This document shows positions 22,583-34,545 of a stretch of 64,000 bases of DNA, piece after piece. The DNA is from Wurfbainia villosa (lineage: Eukaryota > Streptophyta > Magnoliopsida > Zingiberales > Zingiberaceae). Below the pieces are notes generated by a model. It saw only the letters and a list, made by a program, of their open reading frames with translations. It was not told the origin of the DNA and did not search any database. Every line of letters starts with the position of its first letter. Position 1 is the first letter of the stretch. Both the position numbers and the translations under genes were made by a program. The DNA lies in NCBI GenBank assembly GCA_025175895.1, contig CM045993.1, positions 48,178,621 to 48,242,620 of the forward strand, given 5' to 3'.

Positions 22583-25500
22583 TGTAACGCCCGTAAAATT
22601 CCTAGCAATTTTACAAGAATTTTTTGCTTGATGATCATGGGCTTTAGGTGGGCCTTTTCAAAAATAAAAGAAAATAAGCCAAAAAGGGGCGCAAGGCCTA
22701 GGAATTGAACCCCAAACCTCTAGAGATAGCCAAGCCCTATAGATGCACCCACTAACCAGAAGCCTAATAGGATTATATCATTAGAGGAATAAGGGAAATT
22801 ATGGTTAAGTCTAAGGGAGATTAAGGGACTCATTAGGTGAATAAATAGGGGGGGGATGTGGAGGCATGAGTGAGCAACTTCACTTTCTCCACTTCTCTTC
22901 TTCTTCTCACCGAAATCCTAAAGCTCTCCCTCTCCATTTCCACTCTTGGCCGAAACTCATCCAAGCAAGAAGCAAGGGCTAGGTTTTGTGTTCCTTAGGT
23001 TATCTTCACACTACAAGCAAAGCGAAGGAAGTAAGTATCCCTCACCTGCATACGAGTAGCTTCGATTGATGTTTGTAAAAGAAACCTATATGTTATATCC
23101 GGCCAAGCTAGGTTTTGTTTTATCAATGAAGTTGTATGCTATGTTTAGGAAGTAGATGATGATGTTAAGATGGAAAAAGGGATTAGGTTAAAAGCTAACC
23201 CTAATAGCCACTAAAGCCTATTCGGCCAAGCCATGATTTTAGGTTTCAATGAAGTTCCATGCTATGTTTTTTGTAGCTATATGATGATGCTAGGATTTAA
23301 AATGGATTAGGTTAAAGGTTAACCCTAAAGACCTACATGGACCATTCGGCCACCCCTAGATCTTGATGATTCAATGAAGTTTAATCCATGTTTTGTAGGA
23401 TAATGATGTTGTTATTATGTTAAATGAATTAGGTTAAAGGTTAACCCTAAAAACCCTACATGGATCATTCGGCCAACCTATGTTTTGGGTGACTAAATGG
23501 AGTTTTAATTCTTGTTTTATATGCAAATGAAGTTGTTGCTATGTTAAATGAATTAGGTTAAAAGATAACCCTAGAAAACCCTATGGATCATTCGGCCAAC
23601 CTATGTTTTGGGTGATTAAATGAAGTCTAGTTCTTGTTTTATATGCAAATGAAGTTGTTGTGTTATGTTAAATGAATTAGGTTAAGAGATAACCCTAGAA
23701 AACCTTATGGATCATTCGGCCACCATGACTTTTGGGTGATTAAATGAAGTCTAGTTCTTGTTTTATATGCAAATGAAGTTGTTGTGTTATGATAAATGAA
23801 TTAGGTTAAAAGATAACCCTAGGAAACCCTATGGATCATTCGGCCACCATGAATAGTTGTGGTTGTGTTAAATGAATTAGGATGAAGGATAGCCCTAGAC
23901 ACCCCTATGGACCATTCGGCCATCATGCATTTTGGGGATTAGATGAAGTTTTAATTCAAGTCTTATGTGCATATGAAGTTGTTGTTAAGTTAAATGAATA
24001 GGCTAACATGTGTTTTATGTTGGGCGAATGCATGTTGACTTGTGATATTAATTAATGCTAGATGAAGATAACATGCCTTAGGTTAATTCAAGTCTTATGT
24101 GCATATGAAGTTGTTGTTAAGTTAAATGAATAGATTAACATGTGTTTTATGTTGGGTGAATGCATGTTGACTTGTGATATTAATTAATGCTAGATGAAGA
24201 TAACATGCCTTAGGTTAATTCAAGTCTTATGTGCATATGAAGTTGTTATTAAGTTAAATAAATAGGCTAACATGTGCTTTATGTTGGGTAAATGCATGCC
24301 ATATGTTATGAAATGGAAAAAGATAAGATTATGAAATGAAACAAAATGATATGTTCACGACATGAATATGACATGATGATGAAATGAAGAATGATATGTT
24401 ATGAAATGAAGAATGGTATGTTTACGAAATGAAAGATGATATGTTCATGAAGGGAAGCATGATGTGTTATGAAATGAAGTATGCTATGTTTGCAAAATGA
24501 AATAAGCTATGTTATAGAATAAGCATATAAGTATTTTACCTTCTGCATGGCTTGTACCAAGACCCTAACAGGGTCCAAGAAGGGATGGGCTCCTAAGATG
24601 CCCTAGGTCGATGGAATAAGACTCGGGCCTAGGATGGGCTTCTATGTATGATTGCCCCTAGGTCGATGGAATAAGACTCGGGCCTAGTACGGGATGGGCT
24701 CCAAGATGCCTTAGGTCGATGGAGTAAGACTCGGGCCTAGGATGGGCTTCTACGCTATGACGATTGCCCTAGGTCGACGGACTAAGATCGGGCCTAATAA
24801 CCTATTAGGTTCGAGACTTGCTACCTCGGGCCTATTTAGGGATGCGCGCTATGATAATGAAGAAGTGGTACAATGTCGGGCCCAAATATGTTGAGATTTA
24901 TATTTACGTACCTATAATATATGTTTTCAAAAGCATCTTGCATATGTTACATGGTTAGATTGTTATGTTCACATGCCATGTTGATATGTTACATATGCCA
25001 TGTTTATGTCACTATGCTACATATGATGTATGTTATGTTTGATATGCCATGTTTATGTCACTATGCTACATATGATGTATGTTATGTTTGATATGCCATG
25101 TTTATGCCACTATGTTACATATGAAGTATGCTATGTTTGATATGCCATGTTATGCCACTATGTTACCTATGACGTATGTTACGTTTGATATGCCATGTTA
25201 TGTCACTATGTTACACATGATGTATGTTATGTGTGATAGGTCATACATATATGTTGTATGTTATGTTGATTTGCTACGTTACGTATGTTATATGTTATGT
25301 TTAATTAAGTCCTAAATGTACATGATATGATGCTATGTTATAGATGATACATGTTATGCTGCCATGCTATGGATGAGACATGTTATGTTTACTCACGTTA
25401 CTTATGCTACATGTTAAGTTGATTACGCCATGTATGTTACATGTTATATGGCTTATATGTTATGAATGTTACATGCTTATATGTTATGAATGTTACATGC

Positions 25501-26074
25501 CATGATTAATGTCGATATATGGTTTTTGTGAGTAGGACTGGATCTTACTAAGCCTATGTGCTTATAGTTTATCTTTCCCTCATACTGCAGATAAGGGTAA
25601 GGGATGGATAAACTAAAGGGAGCAGCAGGAGGGGCCAAATGTGTGTGGCAGTGGCATGGTGGAGAAGATCCGTTAGGTTTATATATATATGTTTACCTAT
25701 GATGACGATGTTTATTGATGTCCTTACTTATGTCTCCGTATGACGACGATGGTTATGAACCTGAACTAAGCACTAGGTATCTATATACGTTATGATGCAT
25801 GCTCTATGTTAATAAGAAGAAGTAAGAAGAAGTATCTATACATGTTATGATGCATGCCCTATGTTAAGAAAAAGAAATATATATATATATATATATATAT
25901 ATGTCAATGCATGTTTACGTTTTAAAGAAGAAAAAAAAAATATAGGTCTAAAGTCTTCCGCTGTAAGAATTAAGAAGTATGTATAAAGTCTTCCGCTGTA
26001 TGTAATGTATGTATGTACGGTCGCGTCACGCGCCGCCCCTCTGGGTTCTGGGTCCGAAAAGGGCGGGCATGACA
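22583..26074 (+). repeat. 3' LTR of element G
   Basis: About 3.49 kb, TGTAACGCCC to GCATGACA, matching the 5' LTR with few substitutions and some repeat-number changes: a shorter (AT)n, an extra 'tatgccatg' unit near 25000, and a loss of ~18 bp in the 'tctccatttcc' leader. All tandem arrays of the 5' LTR are present (23150-23940, 23953-24290, 24585-24800, 24990-25240). Confidence 0.93.
25877..25912. repeat. (AT)n microsatellite in 3' LTR of G
   Basis: About 36 bp of AT, shorter than the copy at 19648-19713. Confidence 0.95.
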
Positions 26075-26079
26075 CGTAA

Positions 26080-26978
26080 GTATCAAGGTAAGCTCATGTG
26101 TGCAAGCGTAAGTGAGGTCGTATCCTCTTTACGGGGATAATCTTAAGCGTAGATCCGACCAAAGATGTCTTATAGATGGTCTAGGTCGAGATCGGATGGT
26201 CGACGACCATCGAAATTATGTTTTTGTTGAGCTAATTTTGACCTGAAGCAAGCATCGATCATTGCCGGCTTGGAGGACTCATTGCCGTTAAGCGATCATT
26301 GAAGGTCAACAATCGACTTATCTTTGCCATCGATCGGTCGTGATGATGGCCATCAGTCGACTGATGGTCAATGATCAGATTCGAGGAGTCAAGGCTTATC
26401 ACCCCATTTCAAGGAGATTGGTCCTCAATTTTGATTGGCTAGGGTTCCTCTCGAAAAGGGGCTCAAAGGCTATAAAAGGAGGGCCAAACCTAGGGTTTCA
26501 TAATTAATTCTAAGTGCTCAAAAGATTCCGCAACGCTGCGACTCTTCGACGACTCTACGACAACGAAGTGCTGCCAACAACCCTAGCTTAAGGTCTTTCT
26601 TTTTAGTTGTTGGTATAATCCTTGTTATTGTTTTCAATATTACAATTCTTTTACTCGAGGTTTTTCTATCGTTGCATTTTACTTTAATAGAAGAGAGGGT
26701 TTGTCTCTCTATCATTTTGCTTCGAAAGTTTTTTTTTTGTAATCGTCAAACTCCTACCTCCAACGAGGAGGAGTGTTTTAGTGAATTGCCCTCCGTACAC
26801 GGTCTAGGACCGTTATGGCCTTGGAGTAGTAGCCGAAGGCTACGAACCAAGTAAAAAATAAACTTGTCTCTTTTTGTTTCATTTACTTTTCCGCTGCACT
26901 CAATTCTTTTGATACGAACTCGAAGAAAAAGGTTTTTCGCTATTCACCCCCCCTGTAGCGAACCGCATCGATCCAACA
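26080..26978 (+). repeat. 5' LTR of element F, second part
   Basis: It resumes after G and its TSD and matches 33629-34545 of the 3' LTR, ending GATCCAACA. It includes TATAAAA at 26471 and a leader reading 'gggccaaacctagggtttca'. Small indels separate the two LTRs around 26270-26350. Confidence 0.92.
26471..26477 (+). promoter_or_regulatory. TATA box of F 5' LTR
   Basis: TATAAAA followed by 'ggagggcc', conserved at 34039 in the 3' LTR. Confidence 0.6.
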
Positions 26979-26980
26979 AT

Positions 26981-26993
26981 TGGTATCAGAGCC
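26981..26993 (+). promoter_or_regulatory. Primer binding site (tRNA-iMet) of element F
   Basis: TGGTATCAGAGCC two bases after the LTR end. Confidence 0.93.
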
Positions 26994-27197
26994 GGGGGTT
27001 GCTATGATTTGGTGAAACCACCAATCTAGTCATTTTTACAGATTTGTTTTTCTTTTAATTTTTTTTATTATTTATTTTGCTTTGTTAGGTTTTTCTCCGG
27101 CACTACTAATCCAAGACGCGAGTCTTGGTACTTGTTTTTGTGTTTTTTGTCGTTGCTAGTTTTTTTTCGTCTTCGTCTCTTTTTGTCCTTCGTGTTA

Positions 27198-28827
27198 ATG
27201 GCCCATCTCGAGGGTTTTAGCACCGTCCGACCACCGTTTTACAACGGTGACGATTTCCGTTACTGGAAAGGTCGGATGGAGTGCTTCCTAAAAACCTAAA
27301 TAGAGATGTGGATTGTGATCCAAACCGGGTTCACCCTTCCTACTAATGAAGAAGGTGAATCCTTGGATTACAATCAGTGGTCCATTGCCACGAAATGACA
27401 AGTCGGCGAATGCAAAGCGACTCAAATCCTGCGGTCACGGGCTATCAAGGAGGCTGAACCAGGTCGGACCCTTCATCGGTATAAAGAGATCTCACGGGCG
27501 AATCGAGTTACACGAAGGATCGGATCAAGCTAAGGTTTGCAAACGTGATTTGTTGTTCAATAAATTGTACACACTAAAAATGCAGGAACACGAGACAGCA
27601 ACACAATTGCACGCCCACGTCCAGGACATTGTCAACAACCTACACGCAATCGGGCAAAAGGTCGAAAACCGTGACTTTATAAGGTATGTTCTAAACTCTT
27701 TTCCGAGGACTACCTTGTGGGCATCCATGGTCGACGCCTACAAGGTTTCCAAGGACCTTTCTAAAGTTAGAATAGACGAATTATTCTCTGATTTCGAATT
27801 ACATGAGCAGTCCAACTCGGAACCCGAGAGGGGTATAGCCTTGTTTGCAGGTTCAAAGAAGAAGAAAATCGAAAGCAAGCCACCACCAACCGAGGAGGAA
27901 GACAAATCCGAAGAAGAAGTTGACCCGGAGTTGACTGCCGAACTAATGAACCTAGCTCGAAGGATAGCCAAGGGACGAAAGCGAACCACGACTCGACCCA
28001 ACCAAGGTAAGCCTAAAAGTTCTAATATTAGGTGTTATGAGTGTAACAGGCTTGGACATATCAAGTCCGAGTGCCCCAAGCTCAACCACCAAGCACCTAA
28101 GCACAAGAAGGCCCTCAACGCGACATGGGAAGAAGCGTCATCCGAAGAAGACGAAGACCACGTCTTCATGGCGAAATCAATTGAGTCAGACACGGAGACC
28201 GAACCTAAACTTGAGTCAGAACCTGAGGATGACTCGGACTACGAAGCTACCTTCAAGTCAAGCCACGGATACGCATTCGGTTCAAAAGATACCCTTAAAG
28301 TAAGTCGAACTTATTTAATACTTTACAAAATACGGTTAGGTTTTTGTCTAAGAAATTAGTTAAATCTGAGTCCAAGGTCGAGACCCTAGTTGAGGAGGTC
28401 AAACTCCTCAAACACAAGGTCTCCCTAACCTCTTTGACTAGTCGAGTTCAAGAGAAGGACTCAACTCGGGTTGAAAAACACGAAGTTGAGAACTCACTCT
28501 TGAAAAGTCAAGTCGAAGATCTTAGGAACACGTTGGAAAGGTTCACTTCAGGATCCAAAGGACTTGACCTCCTACTTGGATCTCAAAGGGTCGTGTACAA
28601 TAGGGCTGGACTAGGGTTTAACTCAAACACGACAAATAGGTCATATATGTCGATTGTAAGTTGACATAGGAAACATGTCCAAGCATGGGTCCCTAAGAAC
28701 CTTTTGATTTCAACTCTAGGATCCAACCCGTACTAGATTCCCAAGGACCAAATCCACTATGTGGATAGACCGAACCGATTCAACGGTCTAGGGGGAGCCA
28801 GTACAAAACATGTTTGTGCTTTAACTT
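27198..28827 (+). pseudogene. Copia gag of element F, broken near its N-terminus
   Basis: The likely start is the ATG at 27198 (MAHLEGFS, shared with N at 53374 and M at 59873). A TAA near 27298 and frameshifts up to about 27530 destroy the first 110 residues. A long frame (27346-28359) then gives the capsid part (DIVNNLHAIGQKVENRDFIR, FPRTTLWASMVDAYKVSKDL), a Glu-rich stretch, and a CCHC zinc knuckle near 28035-28075 (CYECNRLGHIKSEC). A frameshift near 28300 leads to the C-terminal coiled-coil part (28344-28664), which has Leu/Val/Lys heptads. The stop TAG at 28825-28827 closes gag. Confidence 0.88.
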
Positions 28828-29413
28828 AGATATTGCATGTTTTAACTTAGAAAGTTTGTACTTTAACTTAGAAATTGCATGCTTTAACTTAGAAAGTTTG
28901 TGCTTTAAAACTTGTGAACTCACTTAGAACACGAACATAACCAACTAAAATTCTTCGAAAAGATTGAGCCTCGGGGAGCCTCTTTTCAAAAACATAACAA
29001 AACTAAAATTCTTCGAAAAGATTGAGCCTCGGGGAGCCTCTTTTCAAAAATAACCAGTTAGACTAGGAAATAGTCTTAGGTTAGTCAAATCATCATTTTC
29101 TTGAAAATGGCTTTGTCTAAGGAAGTGGTCGATGATCCGATAAAAGAAGGCCCCTGTGCCTCGCCACGACTTGGAAGCCATGATCTTGAAAAGGTAAACT
29201 TGACAAGCCTAGGGTCAAATCCAAATCTAACTTAAAATTACTTGAACCTAAATGCACTTAATCAACTTAATTGGAAGTCATCTCACAAAAAACACATAAG
29301 TATAACATGCTTGATCATATAGACACAGGTGAGATGACCTAGGTTTAACAACTTACAACCAATTTTTTTTTAAAAAAATCTAACATCCAATCCAACCACC
29401 TTGTGTGTAGGAT
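28828..29413 (+). other. Gag-pol spacer of element F with duplicated stem-loop
   Basis: About 590 non-coding bases between gag and protease, unusual for copia elements, which typically have one gag-pol frame. A stem-loop unit (GAAAAGA, loop, TCTTTTC) is present twice, at 28957-28987 and 29014-29045. The spacer is conserved in N (61906-62379) and M (58016-58506). It ends in 'ttgtgtgtag' before the protease frame, a plausible 3' splice site, with 'aaggtaaac' near 29196 as a possible 5' site. Whether it is spliced cannot be told from sequence. Confidence 0.7.
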
Positions 29414-30291
29414 CAATGGATGTTGGACAGCGGTTGCTCCCGACACATGACCGGGGATCAACTCAAATTCATGAAGCTTCGATTCAAACGACAAGGATCG
29501 GTAGCCTTTGGGAATAATGACAAGCTCAAAATCATCGGATCAGGTGATATCGAGCTTAACTCGAATTTCGTTATTAAAAATGTATTACTTGTAGATAATT
29601 TTGAATATAACCTGCTTAGCATAAGCCAATTATGTGACAATAACTATAAGGTCATATTTTTAGAAAATGAATGTGTAATTAAAACAAATAAAATAGCTAA
29701 AACAATACTCAAAGGAACTAGGACAAATAACATTTATACAATTAACTTAATCAAATCCTCAGTCAAATGTCTTATGACACAGGAAGAGGAATCATGGTTG
29801 TGGCACCGACGACTCGGTCACTCGTACCCAAGACTCGTCTACAAGATGAGTCAGAGTGGCTTAGTCAGAGGCTTACCCAACCTCAACAATTTGGTTAATA
29901 AAATCTGTAATGCTTGTCAACAAGGAAAACAACCTAGGACACAACACAAGTTAACTAACCAAGAACGAACCTCAAGTGCACTTGAGCTCCTGCATATGGA
30001 TCTATTCGATTCACGTGGAGCCAAGTCACTCAATAGAAGTCAATATTGCTTAGTCATAATTGACGACTACTCCAGGTTTACCTAGGTTAGGTTCATCAAA
30101 CATAAAAATGATACCCTAGATCAATTAATCAATCTATTCAAATTAATCGAGAATCAAAAAATCTTAAGGTTAAAAGACTTAGAAGCGATCATGGTGGTGA
30201 ATTCGAAAATCAAAGGTTCACCGACTTCTGTAACCTAAACGGATACCACCATGAATTCTCTTGCCCTAGGACCCCTCAACAAAATGGCCTA
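29414..30291 (+). pseudogene. Protease, GAG-pre-integrase and integrase core of element F
   Basis: Protease begins WMLDSGCSRHMTG, with intact catalytic D-S-G. The GAG-pre-integrase block (WLWHRRLGHSYPRL) and the HHCC zinc site (ICNACQQGK) follow, then LLHMDLFD (first Asp) and VIIDDYSRFT. A TAG replaces Trp at 30084-30086. A 1-base change in an A-run near 30160 shifts the frame through the second-Asp region. The same region is intact in N (62540 onward), which shows where F is broken. Confidence 0.9.
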
Positions 30292-31878
30292 GTGGAGCGG
30301 AAAAACCGAACTCTACAAGAAGCCGCTAGGACCATATTGAACGAATACGACCTACCTGATAGGTTTTGGGCAGAAGCCGTTAGCACGGCTTGCTATGTCC
30401 AGAATAGGATCCTTATGGTAAAGAGGCACCTTAAGACCTCGTACGAGATTTATCACAATAAAGTACCCAACATCAAGTACTTTAGGGTATTTGGATGTAA
30501 AGTAAATATCTTAAACACTAACCACCTAGGGAAATTCAAATCCAAAACCTCCACCAGAATCTTCTTAGGATACTCAACCACGAGTAGGGCCTATAGGGTA
30601 TATAACCACGATACCCTTAATGTCGAAGAGACTATTAATGTAGTGTTCAATGAAGTACCCGAACCTACAAAACCCTTAATGACCCCAAGTGTTGAGCCCA
30701 CTGATACCAAACTTGTCTCTGACCCTGAGATCGAGTCTAATCCACATCAACCAACTTCTCTTGTCGACCAAGTGACAAGTGATCCGAGTCAAACTAGTGT
30801 TCAACCAAGTCACCCCATTGATCAAGCATTAGGTGACACAAACCCAACCCAATCTAGGATTCAGACTAACCACCCTATCGATCAAGTGATAGGAGATCCT
30901 AATCTAGGAGTTCGAACTAGAGCATCCTATAGGAACCTTAGTCAAATTTCCTTAATTTCAAAGATAGAACCCAAATCAATTGAACAAGCTCTTCTTGATC
31001 CCGATTGGATTATTGCAATGCAAGAAGAGCTAGCTCAATTTACTAGGAATGAAGTGTGGGAGTTAGTACCACCACCTAAAGACAAAACGATAATTGGAAC
31101 AAGGTGGGTGTTTCGAAATAAGCTTAATGTTAAAGGTGAAGTAGTTAGAAACAAGGCTAGGTTAGTCGCCAAAGGGTTTAGTCAAGTCGAAGGCTTAGAT
31201 TACGATGAAACCTATGCCCCAGTAGCTAGACTCGAATCCATTCGAATGTTGCTAGCTTATGTCGTACATCGAGGATTTAAGTTGTTTCAAATGGATGTTA
31301 AGTCGGCATTCCTAAATGGATACATTAAAGAAGAAGTTAATGTTAGCCAACCCCCCGGATTCAAAAATCTAGATAAACCCAACCATGTTCTAAAACATAA
31401 GAAAGCTCTCTATGGACTTAAACAAGCTCCTCGAGCTTGGTACGAGAGACTTTCAATCCATCTTAAGTCAAAAGGGTTTAACCAAGGCTTAGTTGACCCA
31501 ACTCTCTTCGTAAAAACCTTAGGTAAAGAAATATTCATAGCTCAAATTTACGTAGACGATATAATTTTTGGAACCTCTAACTCAGCCTTACTAAACGAGT
31601 TCGTTTCACTCATGGAAAGTGAGTTCGAAATGAACTTGGTAGGTGAGTTAAGTTTTTTTTTAGGTCTACAAATTAAACAAACTAAGGATGGTATATACCT
31701 ATATCAACAAAAATACACTAAGGAGTTAATTAAAAGATTTGGAATGCAAGACGCTAAGATAATAAACACCCCAATGGCGATCAATGTTAACATAGGAGAA
31801 GACCTAGAAAGTAAGTCCATTGACTTAAAGTACTATAGGAGCGCGATAGGAAGTCTCCTATACTTAACTGCGAGTTGA
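30292..31878 (+). CDS. Integrase end plus reverse transcriptase of element F (partial pol frame)
   Basis: A 528-codon open frame. It begins in integrase at MERKNRTLQEAART (catalytic Glu at residue 2) and passes through the GKFKSKTSTRIFLGYS motif. A Pro/Ser/Thr-rich linker carries three 'HPIDQ' type repeats. The RVT_2 domain follows from about residue 245: WELVPPPKDK, ARLVAKGFSQ, MDVKSAFLNG with catalytic Asp (31291-31320), ALYGLKQAPRAWYERL and intact YVDD (31549-31560). It ends at a TGA (31876-31878) replacing the Arg codon seen in M. The RT catalytic residues look intact, but no start codon for a separate protein is expected; it is part of a broken polyprotein. Confidence 0.9.
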   Translation: MERKNRTLQEAARTILNEYDLPDRFWAEAVSTACYVQNRILMVKRHLKTSYEIYHNKVPNIKYFRVFGCKVNILNTNHLGKFKSKTSTRIFLGYSTTSRAYRVYNHDTLNVEETINVVFNEVPEPTKPLMTPSVEPTDTKLVSDPEIESNPHQPTSLVDQVTSDPSQTSVQPSHPIDQALGDTNPTQSRIQTNHPIDQVIGDPNLGVRTRASYRNLSQISLISKIEPKSIEQALLDPDWIIAMQEELAQFTRNEVWELVPPPKDKTIIGTRWVFRNKLNVKGEVVRNKARLVAKGFSQVEGLDYDETYAPVARLESIRMLLAYVVHRGFKLFQMDVKSAFLNGYIKEEVNVSQPPGFKNLDKPNHVLKHKKALYGLKQAPRAWYERLSIHLKSKGFNQGLVDPTLFVKTLGKEIFIAQIYVDDIIFGTSNSALLNEFVSLMESEFEMNLVGELSFFLGLQIKQTKDGIYLYQQKYTKELIKRFGMQDAKIINTPMAINVNIGEDLESKSIDLKYYRSAIGSLLYLTAS

Positions 31879-32466
31879 CCCGACATCCTATTTGCAGTAA
31901 GTATGTGCGCTAGGTTTCAAATGTGTGCTAAGGAATCTCACCTAACCCTAGTTAAGTGTATCCTTAAATATCTAAAGGGTACACTTAATGTCGGTATTTG
32001 GTATCCTAGATCTACCGAGTTCGAACTAACCGGCTACTCCGATTCGGACTATGCCAGTAGTAAGCTTGATAGAAAGAGCACGAGTGGTTGTTGTCAACTC
32101 CTCGGCTCGAGTCTAGTGAGTTGGTGCAGTAGGAAGCAACACTGTGTTGCTTTATCTACCACCGAAGCCGAATACATCGCGATGGGTGAGTGTGTCACGC
32201 AGCTTCTTTGGATGAAGCACACTCTCCGCGACTTTAAGTTAGACTTTACGAATACTAAACTTCACGTAGATAACATTAGTTCAATTAATCTTACAAAGAA
32301 TCCGATATGTCACTCTAGGACCAAACATATAGAGGTCAAACACCATTTTATTCGAGAACATGTGGCCAACGGAGCCATACAACTCGAATACGTCGAATCG
32401 AAGTCTAACTTGGCAGACCTATTTACTAAACCCCTACCCGAAGCCGAATTTAGTCTATTAAGATGA
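31879..32466 (+). pseudogene. RNase H of element F
   Basis: It continues the RT frame after the TGA: PDILFAVSMCAR, then GYSDSDYASSKLDRKSTSG (catalytic Asp), STTEAEYIAMGE (Glu), LHVDNISSINLTKN (Asp) and KHIEVKHHFIREHV, ending EAEFSLLR with TGA at 32464. Apart from its separation from RT by one nonsense codon, the domain appears complete. Confidence 0.9.
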
Positions 32467-33385
32467 AAATTGGGCATGTGCGTAATAGAATAGGTACTTG
32501 CAAATTATATGTTCTTACTACTATTTCTTTAATTTCATGGAACTAGCATAGGACATACCTTAGATATCATGCACCTATAGATTTAAGGAGCCAGTACATC
32601 TCACAACACATAGGACTAATGTGTTTGTGTACTTAGCCACGTAGATGGGCGTGAGATGTTAGGACATTACTCCTGGTTCCAGATGTAGAGCTAGTGCATC
32701 ACTATGAACCACGGAGTATAATCATACATACTAACCGACTCTGACCAGGACTGATTGATCTTCCATATCAATCAAGCCAAATATGAGTCGAACATTTTAT
32801 AGATGAACTTATTTTCAGTATATTATTTTCAAAATAATGTGGAACATGCTTGGACTTTAAAATTAAAACTTGTTTTTATTCCAGACACACTCTCACTCTT
32901 TTCGATATATGGCAAAAGGGGGAGAAAAAGGCCAAAGTTAAGGGATCAATATTTTTTTAAGGCTTACTCAAACTTTAACACATTTAGTTAACATGTTAAC
33001 AGAAAATAATTTACTTAACTTTTAGTTAACTTGTTAACAAAAAGTAATTTACTTAACTTTAACTTGTTAACAAAATGGAAGTAAAGGCCAAGGTTAAGAA
33101 ATCATTTTTTTTTATTTCTTAACTTAAAACTTATTTTAAATACTATGGACAATATTAAGTAATTTTGGTTACTTAATTCTTTTTTAGTAGCAAATATCAA
33201 GGGGGAGAGTTAAAACTCTTTCTCAAGTACTCACCTTCGGTCAAGGGGGAGGATTCCTCAAGGGGGAGCACTTGAAAAAGAGTTTTTATATACTCCTGCT
33301 CATTCATGCATATCTCTTACTCATTTTACTTAATGCACTTAATTTATTTTTCTTAACTTTGTATGCGGGTTTGCCATAAATCAAA
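32467..33385 (+). other. 3' untranslated tail of element F
   Basis: About 0.9 kb, AT-rich, with repeated 'taacttttagttaac' type motifs near 32990-33070 and a purine-rich 'aagggggagagttaaaactc' stretch near 33200. No env-like reading frame is visible, although some SIRE elements carry one in this position. Confidence 0.7.
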
Positions 33386-33396
33386 AAGAGGGAGAT
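33386..33396 (+). promoter_or_regulatory. Polypurine tract of element F
   Basis: AAGAGGGAGAT directly abuts TGTTGG of the 3' LTR. Confidence 0.88.
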
Positions 33397-34545
33397 TGTT
33401 GGTGCAGTAGGCACCTAAGTCGAACCTGAGTTTTGATTATAAAAAACGATACAAAGTTAAGATCATATCGTTTTCTCACGAGCTGAATCGAGTGTGCAGA
33501 AGATTGCTATAGCTGGAGCTGAAGGCTAGCGACACCCAAAGGAAGCCGCGATGGTCGGGCAACACTTGAGTGACTTCGGAGGGAGCCGAAGGAATCAAGT
33601 GGAAGGCTGAAAGCAAAAGCGACACGTAAGTATCGAGGTAAGCTCATGTGTGCAAGCGTAAGTGAGGTCGTATCCTCATTACGGGGATAATCTTAAGCGT
33701 AGATCCGACCAAAGATGTCTTATAGATGGTCTAGGTCGAGATCGGATGGTCGACGACCATCGAAATTATGTTTTTGTTGAGCTAATTTTGACTTGCAGCA
33801 AGCATCGATCATTGCGGCTTGGAGGACTCATTGCGTCAAGCGATCATTGTAGAAGGTCGATCGATCGATGATCTTGCCATCGATCGGTGATGATGGCCAT
33901 CAGTCGACTGATGATGGCCATCAGTCCACTGATGGTCAATGATCAGATTCGAGGAGTCAAGGCTTATCACCCCATTTCAAGGAGATTGGTGCTCAATTTT
34001 GATTGGCTAGGGTTCCTCTCAAAAAGGGGCTCAAAGGCTATAAAAGGAGGGCCAAACCTAGGGTTTCATAATTAATTCTAAGTGCTCAAAAGCTTCTGCA
34101 ATGCTTCGACTCTTCGACGACTCTACGACAACGAAGTGCTGCCAACAACCCTAGCTTAAGGTCTTTCTTTTTAGTTGTTGGTATAATCCTTGTTATTGTT
34201 TTCAATATTACAATTCTTTTACTCGAGGTTTTTCTATCGTTGCATTTTACTTTAATAGAAGAGAGGGTTTGTCTCTCTATCATTTTGCTTCGAAAGTTTT
34301 TTTTTGTAATCGTCAAACTCCTACCTCCAACGAGGAGGAGTGTTTTAGTGAATTGCCCTCCGTACACGGTCTAGGACCGATAGGGCCTTGGAGTAGTTGC
34401 CGAAGGCTACGAACCAAGTAAAAAATAAACTTGTCTCTTTTTGTTTCATTTACTTTTCCGCTGCACTCAATTCTTTTGATACGAACTCGAAGAAAAAGGT
34501 TTTTCGCTATTCACCCCCCCTCTAGCGGACCGCATCGATCCAACA
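33397..34545 (+). repeat. 3' LTR of element F
   Basis: 1149 bp from TGTTGGTGCAG to GATCCAACA, with TATAAAA at 34039. It matches the split 5' LTR and carries a local duplication of 'gatggccatcagt' near 33893-33930 that the 5' LTR lacks. Confidence 0.94.
34039..34045 (+). promoter_or_regulatory. TATA box of F 3' LTR
   Basis: TATAAAA followed by 'ggagggcc', as in the 5' LTR. Confidence 0.6.

Larger units (their letters stand above)
16364..26074 (+). mobile_element. Ty3/gypsy chromovirus G (Tekay/Del-like), internally deleted
   Basis: It starts TGTAACGCCCG and ends GGGCATGACA, with TSD CGTAA at 16359-16363 and 26075-26079. LTRs of about 3.5 kb flank a short 2.7-kb interior holding a gag fused to an RNase H tail, integrase with chromodomain, and a polypurine tract. 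LTR start, 'ttggaggacgaaac' tail and chromodomain sequence are typical of the Tekay/Del chromovirus clade. Zinc knuckle, protease and RT are missing, so it needed or needs a helper. Confidence 0.93.
16132..34545 (+). mobile_element. Copia element F (SIRE/Maximus-like), full length with chromovirus G in its 5' LTR
   Basis: It starts TGTTGGTGCAG, ends GATCCAACA and has a perfect 5-bp TSD GAGGT at 16127-16131 and 34546-34550. Order: 5' LTR (16132-16363 and 26080-26978), primer site, gag, long spacer, protease-integrase-RT-RNase H, 0.9-kb tail, polypurine tract, 3' LTR (33397-34545). Without the G insert it is about 8.7 kb. RT motifs (ALYGLKQAPRAWYERL, IYVDDIIFGTSN) resemble the SIRE/Maximus lineage. 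Frameshifts and stops in gag, integrase and RNase H make it non-autonomous. Confidence 0.93.

Noticed and set aside
32467..33385. Possible env-like gene after RNase H in element F
   Set aside because: No frame longer than 62 codons and no membrane or signal features.
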